The notes: generated from the sequence alone by a model not told the origin. 64,000 nucleotides of DNA from Hymenobacter jeongseonensis (GCF_015694725.1 NZ_JADQDQ010000002.1:558001-622000); one strand, 5' to 3'; shown: positions 25,386 through 33,237, counted from the stretch's first letter. Numbers and translations: made by a program.

Positions 25386-25467
25386 CGAGCCTGAAAAAAA
25401 TTTCACAACTCTCTGCAGATACTCTGTAAAAACTCGATAAAGACTCTATAAGACAGCTAAAACAAAG

Positions 25468-25561
25468 AACGTCATGCTGAGCGCAGCCGAAGCATCTCTA
25501 CCGGGAAAGTAATTGAATACTCTCGCGGTAGAGATGCTTCGGCTGCGCTCAGCATGACGTT
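25468..25561. repeat. Dispersed hairpin repeat, GTCATGC family, copy 4
   Basis: Perfect 36-bp inverted arms at 25468-25503 and 25526-25561, the longest in the window. A half-copy (GCTCTGCATGACGTTC) follows at 25577-25592. It separates modules A and B. Confidence 0.9.
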
Positions 25562-25625
25562 CCTATTGCCTGCCAATGCTCTGCATGACGTTCTGTAGTC
25601 AGGCAGACGCTTTTCGGGTTAGCCT

Positions 25626-26480
25626 TTACTTGGCTTTGCGCAGATAGATGTTGCCGTTGAAGGTTTTCATCATCACTTCGGCGCCGCCGCCGTTCACTTT
25701 GCCGTAAGTCCAGTCGTCGGTACTGAGGCGGGTGAGGCCGTTTTCGCTGGTCTTGGTCACTTTGGGCGTGCTCTTGTCCACGGCCACGTCGAAGTCGCTG
25801 TAGACCTCGCCGCGCTCCGATTTCATTTTGAGTGCGGCCTTGGCGTTGCTCGGGAAAGTCACATCCACCTTGCCGTTGAGGGTGGAAAAGGCCATGGGCG
25901 CGCCGGAAGTCACTTTGTTGAACGTGGCAATCAGGTTGCCGTTCACAGTGGTAGCCACGGCCGAGCCCGACACTTGCTTCAGGGTAATCGAGCCGTTCAC
26001 GTTGTTGATTTCCAACTCGCCGTTCACGTTGTCGACAATGATGTCGCCGTTGTTCACGGTGCTAATCTTGAGCGAAAAGTTCTCGGGCACCTTGATGGTC
26101 AGGTCGACGGGCCGGGCGTGGGACTCGGTGGAAATCTCCACGTTGTTGTTCTTTTCCTCCACGGTCAGGTTGAGGCTGGTGCCGGCCGAGAGGCGCTTGA
26201 GGCCGCCGGTTTCGGCGGCAGCGGCGCGGCGGTTGGTAACGGCCCGGCTGGTGGCGTCAATCACCACACTTTTGCCGTTGTAGCCGGTCACGTGGATGAA
26301 GCCGTTCACGAGGCCTACCTCCAGCGTGCCGGGCTTGTTGGGCGAGCTCAGGTTCACGGTGAGCTGTTCTTTGGGGTTGTCTTGCGCCAGGCCGGGAAGC
26401 GCAGCGCAACTCAGCAGTAGCAGGGCAAGGCTCGCCCGCCGCACGGGGTGCGTGAGGGTTATTTTCAGGAAATTAGTCAT
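25626..26480 (-). CDS. Secreted DUF4097-family protein (module B, second)
   Basis: The 284-residue protein has a signal peptide cut near residue 33 (LPGLAQ). It shows the DUF4097 solenoid pattern, with VNNGDIIVDNVNGELEINNVNGSITL and further NGxI/V turns about every 20 residues, and ends NGNIYLRKAK, nearly the same tail as its module A counterparts. It starts 16 bases after the neighbouring DUF4097 stop, so the two are probably co-transcribed. An asparagine/glycine-rich repeat surface suggests a stable periplasmic or surface beta-helix. Function unknown. Confidence 0.9.
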   Translation of the reverse strand: MTNFLKITLTHPVRRASLALLLLSCAALPGLAQDNPKEQLTVNLSSPNKPGTLEVGLVNGFIHVTGYNGKSVVIDATSRAVTNRRAAAAETGGLKRLSAGTSLNLTVEEKNNNVEISTESHARPVDLTIKVPENFSLKISTVNNGDIIVDNVNGELEINNVNGSITLKQVSGSAVATTVNGNLIATFNKVTSGAPMAFSTLNGKVDVTFPSNAKAALKMKSERGEVYSDFDVAVDKSTPKVTKTSENGLTRLSTDDWTYGKVNGGGAEVMMKTFNGNIYLRKAK

Positions 26481-26496
26481 CGGGGATGGGTGGTAA

Positions 26497-27369
26497 TTAT
26501 AGTTTGGAGACGGTCACGTTGCCGTTGAGGGTTTCGAAGCGGAGGTCGGCGCCGCCTTTGCCGAGGCGCACGGCGGTGTCTTTGGTGAGCTTGTAGACGG
26601 TTCCGCCGCCGCGGCCTTCCTGATTTTTGGTTACTTGCACCGGCAGGATTTCGGGGTTGGGGAAGTCCGTGTAAAACTCGCCGTGCATGCTTTTGAAGTG
26701 CATATCAGCGGCCAGGTTGGCCGGGTACTTCACTTTAATCTGGCCGTTGATGGTTTTGTAGCTGGAGGCGCCGGGCGGGTTGGCGGCGTAGGTGGCTTCC
26801 ACGTTGCCGTTCACGGTGTGGGCCTTGGTGGTGCCCTTCACGTTGGTGAGCTTGATGGGGCCGTTCACGTTGCTCACGTTCAGCGGGCCGGCTACGTCCT
26901 GCACCTGCACCGAGCCGTTGTTCACCGTCGAAACCCGCAGGTTCATGGCGTAGGGCACTTTCACCACGTAATCAAACTCGTAGCGGTACTCGATGTCCTT
27001 GTGGTTCCAGTTGCCGCGGTAGTTGTTGCGGGGGCGGGAATCCTGGGGGCCGGCCATGTACACAATCACGCTGTCGTTGCGCTGCAGGAAGCCCAGCGTG
27101 GCTTCGGCTTTGCCTTCTTCCAGGGTTTTAGCGTCGTCGGCCCGGATGGTGCGGGTGGCTTCTACCACCACCTTGTTGCCGGCGTAGCCCTGCACCGACA
27201 CCGACCCCTGGATGTTGTAGACGGCCAGCGTGCTGCGGCCCGCGTCGCCGCTCAGCGTGAATTCCCGGTTGACTTTCTCGCTGAATTCTTTGGTTTGGGC
27301 CCAGCAGGCGGTGCTAGACAGTAGCAACAGCAGCGCGCTGAGCCGGGGAAGTAAGGTTAGTCTGGTCAT
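26497..27369 (-). CDS. Secreted DUF4097-family protein (module B, first)
   Basis: The 290-residue protein has a signal peptide (LLLLSSTACWAQ, cut near residue 25), then a 60-residue N-terminal region and DUF4097 repeats (VSTVNNGSVQVQDVAGPLNVSNVNG). It ends NGNVTVSKL. Its ATG at 27369 lies 56 bases inside the 3' end of the anti-sigma gene in another frame, so expression is probably coupled to that gene. An alternative start further in would remove the signal peptide and is unlikely. Confidence 0.9.
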   Translation of the reverse strand: MTRLTLLPRLSALLLLLSSTACWAQTKEFSEKVNREFTLSGDAGRSTLAVYNIQGSVSVQGYAGNKVVVEATRTIRADDAKTLEEGKAEATLGFLQRNDSVIVYMAGPQDSRPRNNYRGNWNHKDIEYRYEFDYVVKVPYAMNLRVSTVNNGSVQVQDVAGPLNVSNVNGPIKLTNVKGTTKAHTVNGNVEATYAANPPGASSYKTINGQIKVKYPANLAADMHFKSMHGEFYTDFPNPEILPVQVTKNQEGRGGGTVYKLTKDTAVRLGKGGADLRFETLNGNVTVSKL

Positions 27370-28225
27370 TGCGTGGAGGGGTTGAGGGCGCGGCGGGCCG
27401 GCCGGTTGAGAGGGTTTGAATGGTTTGTTCGATTTTGCTTTTCACTGACTCGTCGAGGTTTTCCTGCTTCAGCAGCTCCCGCAGCGGCTTCACGGAACGG
27501 CGCTCCTGCAGTTGCACCATCACGTCGGCTAGGGCCGTTTGCACCAGCGGCGATTCTTGCCGGGCCAGCGAATGCACCAGCCCTTGGCGCACCGCGGGGT
27601 CTTGCGCCAAGGGCGCCAGGGCTTCCAACGTGGCGAGTCGCACGTTCACGTTGGGGTCATTATCAAGGGTACTCAGCAGGGCATCCACCACCTTGGTCGT
27701 GGGCTCGTCGAGCTGTTTGGTGTAGCTCACGGCCCGCAGCCGTTCGCTGGCCGAGGGGTTTTCGATGAGGGCGAGCATCATCATCTGGCGCATGTTGCCG
27801 ACCTGCGTGGCCAGCTGGGCAATTTGCTGCTGGTCGGCCGCGCCGGTGGTGCGGGAGTTGCTGAACCAATAGCCGCCAATCAGGCCCACGCCCAGCAGGC
27901 ACAGGCTGTACACCGCCCGCAGAATGGGCCGCGGAATGTCCAAGTTCAGCCACCACTGCCACAGGCCTTTCAGCGTGTAGTCGGGCGTGGTATCCACCGA
28001 TTCTTTGAAGGTGGCCAGCATGGCGTAGAAATCGGGCCGAATGTGGGCGCTGGGCTCCGGCACCCGCACTTTGCCCAGCGTTTGCCACATGCTCTCCACG
28101 GCCTGCAGTTCCTCGCGGCAGTCGGCGCACTCAGCCAAATGCGCCGTCAACTCGGCCTGCTCGGATGCCGAAAGCTGACTGCCCAAGTAGTCTACTAATT
28201 GCTCTTTGGTGCGTTCACAGTTCAT
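27314..28225 (-). CDS. Anti-sigma factor, zinc finger plus HEAT repeats (module B)
   Basis: The 303-residue paralogue of the module A anti-sigma factor. An N-terminal zinc finger (C3 and HLAECADCRE, about 29-38), a membrane helix near 103-121 (AVYSLCLLGVGLIGGYWF) and a C-terminal HEAT-like region (about 180-275, NVNVRLATLEALAPLAQDP) occur in the same order. The last 20 residues are Pro/Thr-rich. The finger should bind the sigma factor encoded 8 bases upstream, and the HEAT part faces the periplasm, where it could bind a ligand or partner. Its 3' end overlaps the first DUF4097 gene by 56 bases. Confidence 0.9.
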   Translation of the reverse strand: MNCERTKEQLVDYLGSQLSASEQAELTAHLAECADCREELQAVESMWQTLGKVRVPEPSAHIRPDFYAMLATFKESVDTTPDYTLKGLWQWWLNLDIPRPILRAVYSLCLLGVGLIGGYWFSNSRTTGAADQQQIAQLATQVGNMRQMMMLALIENPSASERLRAVSYTKQLDEPTTKVVDALLSTLDNDPNVNVRLATLEALAPLAQDPAVRQGLVHSLARQESPLVQTALADVMVQLQERRSVKPLRELLKQENLDESVKSKIEQTIQTLSTGRPAAPSTPPRNDQTNLTSPAQRAAVATV

Positions 28226-28233
28226 AGTATAGC

Positions 28234-28785
28234 TTAGTTTTCGATGCGGAGGTAGGTAGTCTTCAACTCGTTCATGGCGCGGTGCACGCGCACTTTCACG
28301 GCGCCTTCGGTGGTGTTCAGCACCTGGGCTATCTGGGCGTATTTCATCTCCTGGAAGCGGCTAAGCACCAGGATTTCGCGGTTTTCGGGGCTCAATTGCG
28401 CCAGAGCCTGGTGCAGCTGGGCCACTTCCTGGTCTTTCTCCAGGTCTTCGTCGGCGCGGCGGCCCCCGCCGAGGTGCTCGGCCATGTCGGCCACGTCGGT
28501 GTGGTGCCGGTCGTGGCGGTTTTTCTTGATGTAATCGGCCAGTACGTTGCGGGCCAGGTGGTACATCCAGGTGCGAAACTCGCCCTCACCGGTGAACGTG
28601 TGGCGGTACTTGAGCATGCGGTAGAACACGTTTTGCACGAGGTCTTCGCTGGCATCGGCCCGCCCCAACATGTGGTAGAGAAAGCCGAACAGCTGCCGGT
28701 GGTAGCGCTCAAAGAGCAGGCCCATTCGGTCCACGTCGCCGGCTTTCACCCGCAGCATCAATGCATTGTCCGATAGCGAGTCCAA
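28234..28785 (-). CDS. ECF-type RNA polymerase sigma factor (module B)
   Basis: The 183-residue protein has sigma region 2 (LFERYHRQLFGFLYHML, then EDLVQNVFYRML and FRTWMYHLARNVLADYIKK) and region 4 (LSPENREILVLSRFQEMKYAQIAQVL with its helix-turn-helix). TTG at 28785 was chosen, giving an N-terminus LDSLSDNALMLRV. The open frame continues to an ATG at 28941, but the extra 52 residues would lie across the putative promoter and have no sigma-like sequence. A start at the internal ATG at 28758 is also possible. It heads the module of anti-sigma and two DUF4097 genes and probably regulates itself. Confidence 0.9.
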   Translation of the reverse strand: MDSLSDNALMLRVKAGDVDRMGLLFERYHRQLFGFLYHMLGRADASEDLVQNVFYRMLKYRHTFTGEGEFRTWMYHLARNVLADYIKKNRHDRHHTDVADMAEHLGGGRRADEDLEKDQEVAQLHQALAQLSPENREILVLSRFQEMKYAQIAQVLNTTEGAVKVRVHRAMNELKTTYLRIEN

Positions 28786-28820
28786 CCTGTAAAGAGTAGT
28801 GTTTTGGGGTATTTGATTGT

Positions 28821-28850
28821 GGACACCGCGCCACGTTGGGAAGGTTACAG
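28821..28850 (-). promoter_or_regulatory. Putative ECF sigma promoter, module B
   Basis: On the minus strand CTGTAAC (28844-28850) is followed after 17 bases by GTGTCC (28821-28826), 36 bases before the TTG start. Box sequence and spacing match the module A site. Confidence 0.6.
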
Positions 28851-29112
28851 GAAGGTGGCAACTTTTTCCGCAACAGCCCCGCAAGCTTCTCTTACCAAGC
28901 ACGGCTCTGAGCCAAGAAAGCGGCAACCGACTCGCACGCAAATTGCTGAGCTTAAAATAATTAGCTAACTATTTATTCCCTATCTTCGAAAACAGCCTCC
29001 GGCTACTGGCCGTACAAATCCTCGCAGTTCCCTACTATAAATGCAGTCTTGACATCGCTTATCCTTACCCGCATTAGTGCGATTTCCTCTTATCCTACCT
29101 AATTCTTAACTT

Positions 29113-29562
29113 ATGAAAAAGACGAAATTTTTGATAGCGACTTTACTGGCCACCGGTCTGAGTACCGCGGCTTTCGCTCAGACAACGGGAACTACCACCG
29201 GGACAACCACTGGCGGTACCACCACTAGCAGCACCACCGCTGGATCGGGAACTACTTCGGGCTCGATGGGTACCACTACCGGCACTACATCGGGCACCAC
29301 CACGAGCGGTAGCACAAGTGGCACCACGAGCGGAATGACCACAAGCGGAACCACGACCGGCGGCAGCATGAGCACCGATTCGATGCGGAGTGCTACCACG
29401 TCGGGCGCGATGAGTACCCCGGCAGGCACCGGCACGGGCGGAAACGTGGGCACCACCAGCGGCACCGTATCGGGCACCGAGGTCATGGGCACGGGTGTCA
29501 AAAAGTCCAAGACCAAAGTCGAAAAAGATAAAATCAAAATCAAAGCGAAGCCCAACGAGTAA
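29113..29562 (+). CDS. Secreted Thr/Gly/Ser-rich low-complexity protein
   Basis: The 149-residue protein has a signal peptide (FLIATLLATGLSTAAFAQ). About 100 residues made almost only of Thr, Gly, Ser and Met follow (TTGTTTGTTTGG and similar), then a basic tail KKSKTKVEKDKIKIKAKPNE. No family is recognised. The body is likely unstructured and extracytoplasmic. The alternating-lysine tail resembles those on the three tandem M16 peptidases and on the lipoprotein at 32466-33110. A -7-like element TATCTTCG lies at 28981-28988. A strong terminator follows. Confidence 0.8.
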   Translation: MKKTKFLIATLLATGLSTAAFAQTTGTTTGTTTGGTTTSSTTAGSGTTSGSMGTTTGTTSGTTTSGSTSGTTSGMTTSGTTTGGSMSTDSMRSATTSGAMSTPAGTGTGGNVGTTSGTVSGTEVMGTGVKKSKTKVEKDKIKIKAKPNE

Positions 29563-29592
29563 CCTTTCGCCGTTGAGTTCCGTAAGTAGCTG

Positions 29593-29636
29593 AACACCGG
29601 CTGTTTCTTCACGAAGCAGCCGGTGTTTTGCTTTTC
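29593..29636 (+). terminator. Terminator of the Thr-rich protein gene
   Basis: AACACCGGCTG and CAGCCGGTGTT form an 11-bp stem, followed by TTTGCTTTT. Confidence 0.8.
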
Positions 29637-29653
29637 ACCCTTTCCCTCCTGCC

Positions 29654-30034
29654 ATGAAACTGCTTTTCCTACTGGCCAGCGTATTCCTCGCCGCCCCGGC
29701 GCAAGCCCAAACCGTGCCCTTCGACCCCACCGCTCCCGTTCGCGGGGGCAGCCAGGGGCAGACCACCGTGCCCCCCGTCAACCCCGCCCTGAACCAAAGC
29801 ACCATTCAGGGGCCTGCGCAGGTGCAGCGCACCGCTACCAACCGCGACGCTCAGCCCAGCCGGCCGCTGTCGGACCAGGGTGTTTTCACCCCGGCGGCCA
29901 CGCCCGAACTATCGCCCACGGCCGTGCCCGATACCCGGGAGCAGCCCATTCTCAAAGACAGCCGCCCTCGGCAATCCACCGAAGTGGTGCCAAGCCGCTC
30001 GCGCCGCAGCAACAGCAGCAACGTTCCGCAGTAA
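29654..30034 (+). CDS. Small secreted proline-rich protein
   Basis: The 126-residue protein has a signal peptide (LLFLLASVFLAAPAQAQ). The mature part is rich in Pro, Thr, Gln and Ser without any repeated unit (VPPVNPALNQSTIQGP) and ends in an Arg/Ser stretch (SRSRRSNSSNVPQ). It is probably disordered and exported. Not recognised. It lies 91 bases after the Thr-rich gene with a terminator between, so it likely has its own promoter. A terminator follows. Confidence 0.7.
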   Translation: MKLLFLLASVFLAAPAQAQTVPFDPTAPVRGGSQGQTTVPPVNPALNQSTIQGPAQVQRTATNRDAQPSRPLSDQGVFTPAATPELSPTAVPDTREQPILKDSRPRQSTEVVPSRSRRSNSSNVPQ

Positions 30035-30060
30035 TCATTCGCAACCCCGTTGGCTACGCA

Positions 30061-30098
30061 GAGAGCCCCGTCCAATACCTGGGCGGGGCTCTTTGTGT
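30061..30098. terminator. Terminator of the proline-rich protein gene
   Basis: AGAGCCCCG and CGGGGCTCT form the stem. The T tract after it is short (TTTGTG). It may serve both converging genes. Confidence 0.65.
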
Positions 30099-30123
30099 GA
30101 TTAACAAAACTTGCGACGAGGCG

Positions 30124-30477
30124 CTATTTCTTGCTTTTGGCAGCGTGGGCCAGCAGGTCGCTGCCGTGGCGGCGCAGCAAATCGGCCAGCTCAACAAGCG
30201 GCTTTTTCACATCGTCGGCCGCTTGGGCACTGATTTGGCTGGTTTGGTTGCCCAGCATGGTAAGCGAATTGCCGATGGCCGTGGCGCTCAGGGCCCCACT
30301 GGTCAGCAGCGACTGCAGGTTGCCGAGTTCGCGGGCAATGTCCTGCAGGCTGGGGTCGCCGCTTTGCAGGAATTGGTGTTGCCAGGTTTCGGTGTTATCC
30401 ATGGCCGAGCCCAAGGGCAAACTGGTAAGGCCATTTTTCAGGGCGCTGACGGTGGCGTGAAGGTGGTCGGAAGGCAT
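30124..30477 (-). CDS. Small helical protein of unknown function
   Basis: The 117-residue product has no signal peptide or membrane segment. It looks mostly helical (GDPSLQDIARELGNLQSLL, LGNQTSQISAQAADDVKKPL) and ends in a lysine-rich AKSKK. ATG at 30477 was preferred; ATG at 30525 would add 16 residues of low quality. It is 73 bases from the uvsE stop and could be transcribed with uvsE. No family recognised. Confidence 0.65.
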   Translation of the reverse strand: MPSDHLHATVSALKNGLTSLPLGSAMDNTETWQHQFLQSGDPSLQDIARELGNLQSLLTSGALSATAIGNSLTMLGNQTSQISAQAADDVKKPLVELADLLRRHGSDLLAHAAKSKK

Positions 30478-30550
30478 TATTGAAGGTGATGAGGTGAGGA
30501 AAGAATGAGGAATACGCGGGAGCAAACGGCCACGAAGGCAAGCTGGGTGC

Positions 30551-31549
30551 TCACGGTTGTTCGCTTTGTGCCACTGCTTTTTTGGGGCGTTTGGTTTTGG
30601 CCGGGGCGTTGGGGTCAGGCGGCAGCGTGAGGGGCGGGCTGGGAATGTTGGGCGCGGGCGCGCTCAGGCCTAGCTCGCGCAAAATGGCCACGGCGCGCAG
30701 GGCGCTGGCTTCCTTGTTCTTAATTTCCAACATCAGGTCCATGTCGAGGCCGTGCAGGTTGGTGAGGAAGTCGCGGAACCGCTCGTCCACCAAATCATCG
30801 GTGTGCTTGCCTTTGCGCTCGCCCAGCGCCTGCGAGCTGTAGTCCATCATGGGCACGCCGTCGCGGGTGGGGTGCCAGGTGGCGGTGGCCAGGCGCAAGG
30901 CCTCGTCCATGGGCTCGCCGTGGTTGAGGCACTCGTGGTGGAAATTGTCGAACAGGATGGGTACCCCGGTCAGCTCGTGCAGGTGCAAGCAGTTGCGCAG
31001 CGGAAACAGCCGGTCGTCGTTTTCCACCACCACGCGGGCTTTCACGGCCGCGGGCAGCGTGGCGTGCACCGCCGCAAACCGGCTAATGGCCAGCTCCCGC
31101 TCTCCGTACAGCCCGCCCACGTGAATTTGCAGCTTGGCCGTGCCGTCCAAGCCCATCAAATCCAGCATCGAGCCTTGGTACACCAGTTCCTGAATGCTGC
31201 GCCGCACGATGTCAGGACTGGGTGAGTTCAGGACCACAAACTGGTCGGGGTGAAAGCTCACCCGCAAGTCATTGGCTTTGATATAGTCGCCGATGGCCTG
31301 GAATTCGGCCGCGAAATGGGTTTGCCAGGAAAAGGTGTTGATTTCGTGCGAGCCGAAAGGCACAATGCCCGAGCCCATCCGAAAAAAGAGCAGGCCCTGG
31401 GCCACGTTCCATTCCAGCATGCGGCGCAGGCAAACCAAGTTGGCCGATACCGCCGCAATCAGGCGTTCTTCTGAGTACGACGCCAACCGGAAGGTATTGG
31501 CGGCGCTGCAATCCATCGCCTCGTTCACGCAGGGATACCCAATTTTCAT
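30551..31549 (-). CDS. uvsE: UV damage endonuclease UvdE/UvsE
   Basis: This is a TIM-barrel endonuclease that nicks DNA 5' of pyrimidine dimers and starts an alternative excision repair route. The 332-residue protein begins MKIGYPCVN and contains the family blocks TFRLASYSEERL, LLFFRMGSGIVPFGSHE, LRVSFHPDQFVVLNSP and ILFDNFHHECLN, which carry the metal-binding His, Asp and Glu residues. The last 40 residues (PAPNIPSPPLTLPPDP, then a lysine-rich end) are an extension beyond the core. Single gene, no evident operon except possibly the small gene downstream. Confidence 0.95.
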   Translation of the reverse strand: MKIGYPCVNEAMDCSAANTFRLASYSEERLIAAVSANLVCLRRMLEWNVAQGLLFFRMGSGIVPFGSHEINTFSWQTHFAAEFQAIGDYIKANDLRVSFHPDQFVVLNSPSPDIVRRSIQELVYQGSMLDLMGLDGTAKLQIHVGGLYGERELAISRFAAVHATLPAAVKARVVVENDDRLFPLRNCLHLHELTGVPILFDNFHHECLNHGEPMDEALRLATATWHPTRDGVPMMDYSSQALGERKGKHTDDLVDERFRDFLTNLHGLDMDLMLEIKNKEASALRAVAILRELGLSAPAPNIPSPPLTLPPDPNAPAKTKRPKKAVAQSEQP

Positions 31550-31601
31550 ACCCTGAGCTTACGGGAAAGAATGGATGGCAGTTATCCAACAGGTTGCCCC
31601 C

Positions 31602-31630
31602 CGTCATGCTTCGCGGTGCGCTGCATGACG
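31602..31630. repeat. Dispersed hairpin repeat, GTCATGC family, shortened copy 5
   Basis: CGTCATGC and GCATGACG enclose only 13 bases (TTCGCGGTGCGCT). It is a degenerate or minimal member of the family seen at 4853, 22825, 23826 and 25468. Confidence 0.6.
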
Positions 31631-31659
31631 TTCCATCGTTGTTCCGTTGCTTTTTCGTC

Positions 31660-32358
31660 CTACGGCTCGTACCCGCGGTTGTCCTTAAACGCCTTGTTGT
31701 ATTGCGCTTTGGCTTTGCGGGCCTTCTCAGCTTTTTGCTCGGCTTCAAGCTCCTCCATCTTGCGGCGCTGCTTGCCCTCGCGCGAAAACTGGTCGTAAAT
31801 CAAACTCACCGGGCTTTGAATGGTGGGCACCGGCGCCTTGGGTGCGGCGGAGTCAACGGCAAACAACGGCTTGGGTTTGGGGGGGCGCTGGGGCCCTTTC
31901 ACTACCGGTTGGGCAGGCTTTTTCATGTTGCGCAGCGCCCGGTTGACAAGGGCGCGGTCGGCGCGGTCGCTGGTCACCTGCACTTCGCCCAAGCGCACGC
32001 TGTCGCGCTCCAGCTGAATGCGCACGATGAGCTGCGAGAGGCCGGTGCCGCCCAGCAGCAGCCGCTGCGGCTTGTAGCCCAACGCCCGAAACAGGATGGT
32101 ATCGGTGGGCAGCGCGTCCACGGCAAAGTTGCCAGCGGCACCGGTTACCACGCCGCGGCGGGTGCGCTGCACCTGCACCGTGGTGCCCGGCATGGCCTGC
32201 CGGGTGTCGGCGGCCGATACCGTGCCGCTCACCCGCACTTGCTGCTGGGCCTGCGCCGTGCCGGCCGCCCCCAACCACAGCAAGACGGTGGCCAGCAGCC
32301 ACCGCCTCCTAACTCCATTGCCGGCCAGCACTTTATTCAATACACCCGAATTTATCAC
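31660..32358 (-). CDS. Secreted protein with carboxypeptidase-regulatory-like domain
   Basis: The 232-residue protein has an N-terminal export signal (WLLATVLLWLGAAGTAQAQ, cut near residue 38). A CarboxypepD_reg-like Ig-fold domain follows (about 40-125, VSGTVSAADTRQAMPGTTVQV and GAAGNFAVDALPTDTILF). The C-terminal 100 residues are charged and Lys/Arg-rich (RRKMEELEAEQKAEKARKAKA). In Bacteroidota such domains usually sit at the start of TonB-dependent receptors; here the barrel is absent and the protein is small. ATG at 32358 is used, though an internal start nearer the signal is possible. Confidence 0.8.
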   Translation of the reverse strand: MINSGVLNKVLAGNGVRRRWLLATVLLWLGAAGTAQAQQQVRVSGTVSAADTRQAMPGTTVQVQRTRRGVVTGAAGNFAVDALPTDTILFRALGYKPQRLLLGGTGLSQLIVRIQLERDSVRLGEVQVTSDRADRALVNRALRNMKKPAQPVVKGPQRPPKPKPLFAVDSAAPKAPVPTIQSPVSLIYDQFSREGKQRRKMEELEAEQKAEKARKAKAQYNKAFKDNRGYEP

Positions 32359-32402
32359 GTCGCACTAACACAAATCAACAACAAAGTTGTGCACCAGGGA
32401 GA

Positions 32403-32435
32403 CAAAAAAGGCCCGCACCGTTGCAGGTGCGGGCC
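32403..32435 (-). terminator. Terminator of the lipoprotein gene at 32466
   Basis: GGCCCGCACC and GGTGCGGGCC form a 10-bp stem around GTTGCA. On the minus strand it is followed by six T residues. Confidence 0.85.
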
Positions 32436-32465
32436 AATCAGGGCTCAGCGGCATGCCGCTAGTCG

Positions 32466-33110
32466 TTATTTAATGACGGATTTGCCGCCTTCTTCTTCCT
32501 TCATTTTGATGGTGCCGTCGTCGCCATCAATCTTGGTTTTGTTGCCCTGGGCGTCTTTGATTTTAACGTCGCCGTCGGCCTTTACTTTCATTTTGCCGCC
32601 TTCAGCCGACATTGTGCCTTCGGTGGTGGTCGTGCTCATATCCGAGTTCATGTCGGTCGTCGTCGACATCTCGGGCTCGTCGTCCTCCATGCCGTAGTAA
32701 GTCATGCGGCTCGACTCGTAGGCCTGGTACTGCGTGGGGTCGGCGAAGATGGTTTTGAACTCTGCATCGGTGGTCGCCATCGACTCGCGCATGGCGGCGG
32801 CCATGCCGGTGGTGTCGGTGGCGTACTTGGTTTGCATTTCGCCCATCTGGCGGTAGCGGTTCACGTACACCGTGCGGATTTTGGTTTTCGTGGCCTCGTC
32901 CGTGATTTTCATGTCGGCCACCATTTTATCGGCAATGCGCTGGGCGCGGGCTTCGATTTGGGCATCCGTCATCGGGCCCGTGGTGGTGGTAGTGGTGGTC
33001 GTCGTCATGCCGTCGCCAGCGGCAACGGTGGTATCGGTGGTTTTTTCCTGCGAGCAGGAAGCCAGCGAAAGGGCAGCAGCGCCCGCGAGGATTAAGAGGG
33101 AATTTTTCAT
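32466..33110 (-). CDS. Lipoprotein with Thr-rich segments and lysine-alternating tail
   Basis: The 214-residue protein starts with a lipoprotein signal (lipobox LASC, C19). A nine-threonine run, a helical middle (about 47-135, MTDAQIEARAQRIADKMVADM) and a second Thr/Ser/Met-rich stretch follow. The tail (GGKMKVKADGDVKIKDAQG) alternates lysine with other residues. The GGKMKVK string is the same as in the tails of two tandem M16 peptidases. No family recognised; lipid-anchored in the periplasm or on the outer membrane. It ends at a strong terminator. Confidence 0.8.
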   Translation of the reverse strand: MKNSLLILAGAAALSLASCSQEKTTDTTVAAGDGMTTTTTTTTTGPMTDAQIEARAQRIADKMVADMKITDEATKTKIRTVYVNRYRQMGEMQTKYATDTTGMAAAMRESMATTDAEFKTIFADPTQYQAYESSRMTYYGMEDDEPEMSTTTDMNSDMSTTTTEGTMSAEGGKMKVKADGDVKIKDAQGNKTKIDGDDGTIKMKEEEGGKSVIK

Positions 33111-33237
33111 GGGAAGGGAATAAAAGAAAACAACCGGTATGGTTAAGTTGTTGAGGGCCCTTTACGGCAAGCCCGTAACGGATGTTACCACAACCGTTTA
33201 TTTCCTATCTGGCCCGGGTTGAACAGCGGCCGTTTAT

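Noticed and set aside
28786..28941. N-terminal extension of the module B sigma factor from ATG 28941
   Set aside because: The extra 52 residues are Arg/Cys-rich without sigma features and cover the shared promoter motif.
29178..29612. 144-codon minus-strand frame rich in Val and Pro
   Set aside because: It is the antisense of the Thr-rich repeat (ACC/GGT codons read backwards) and overlaps the terminator.
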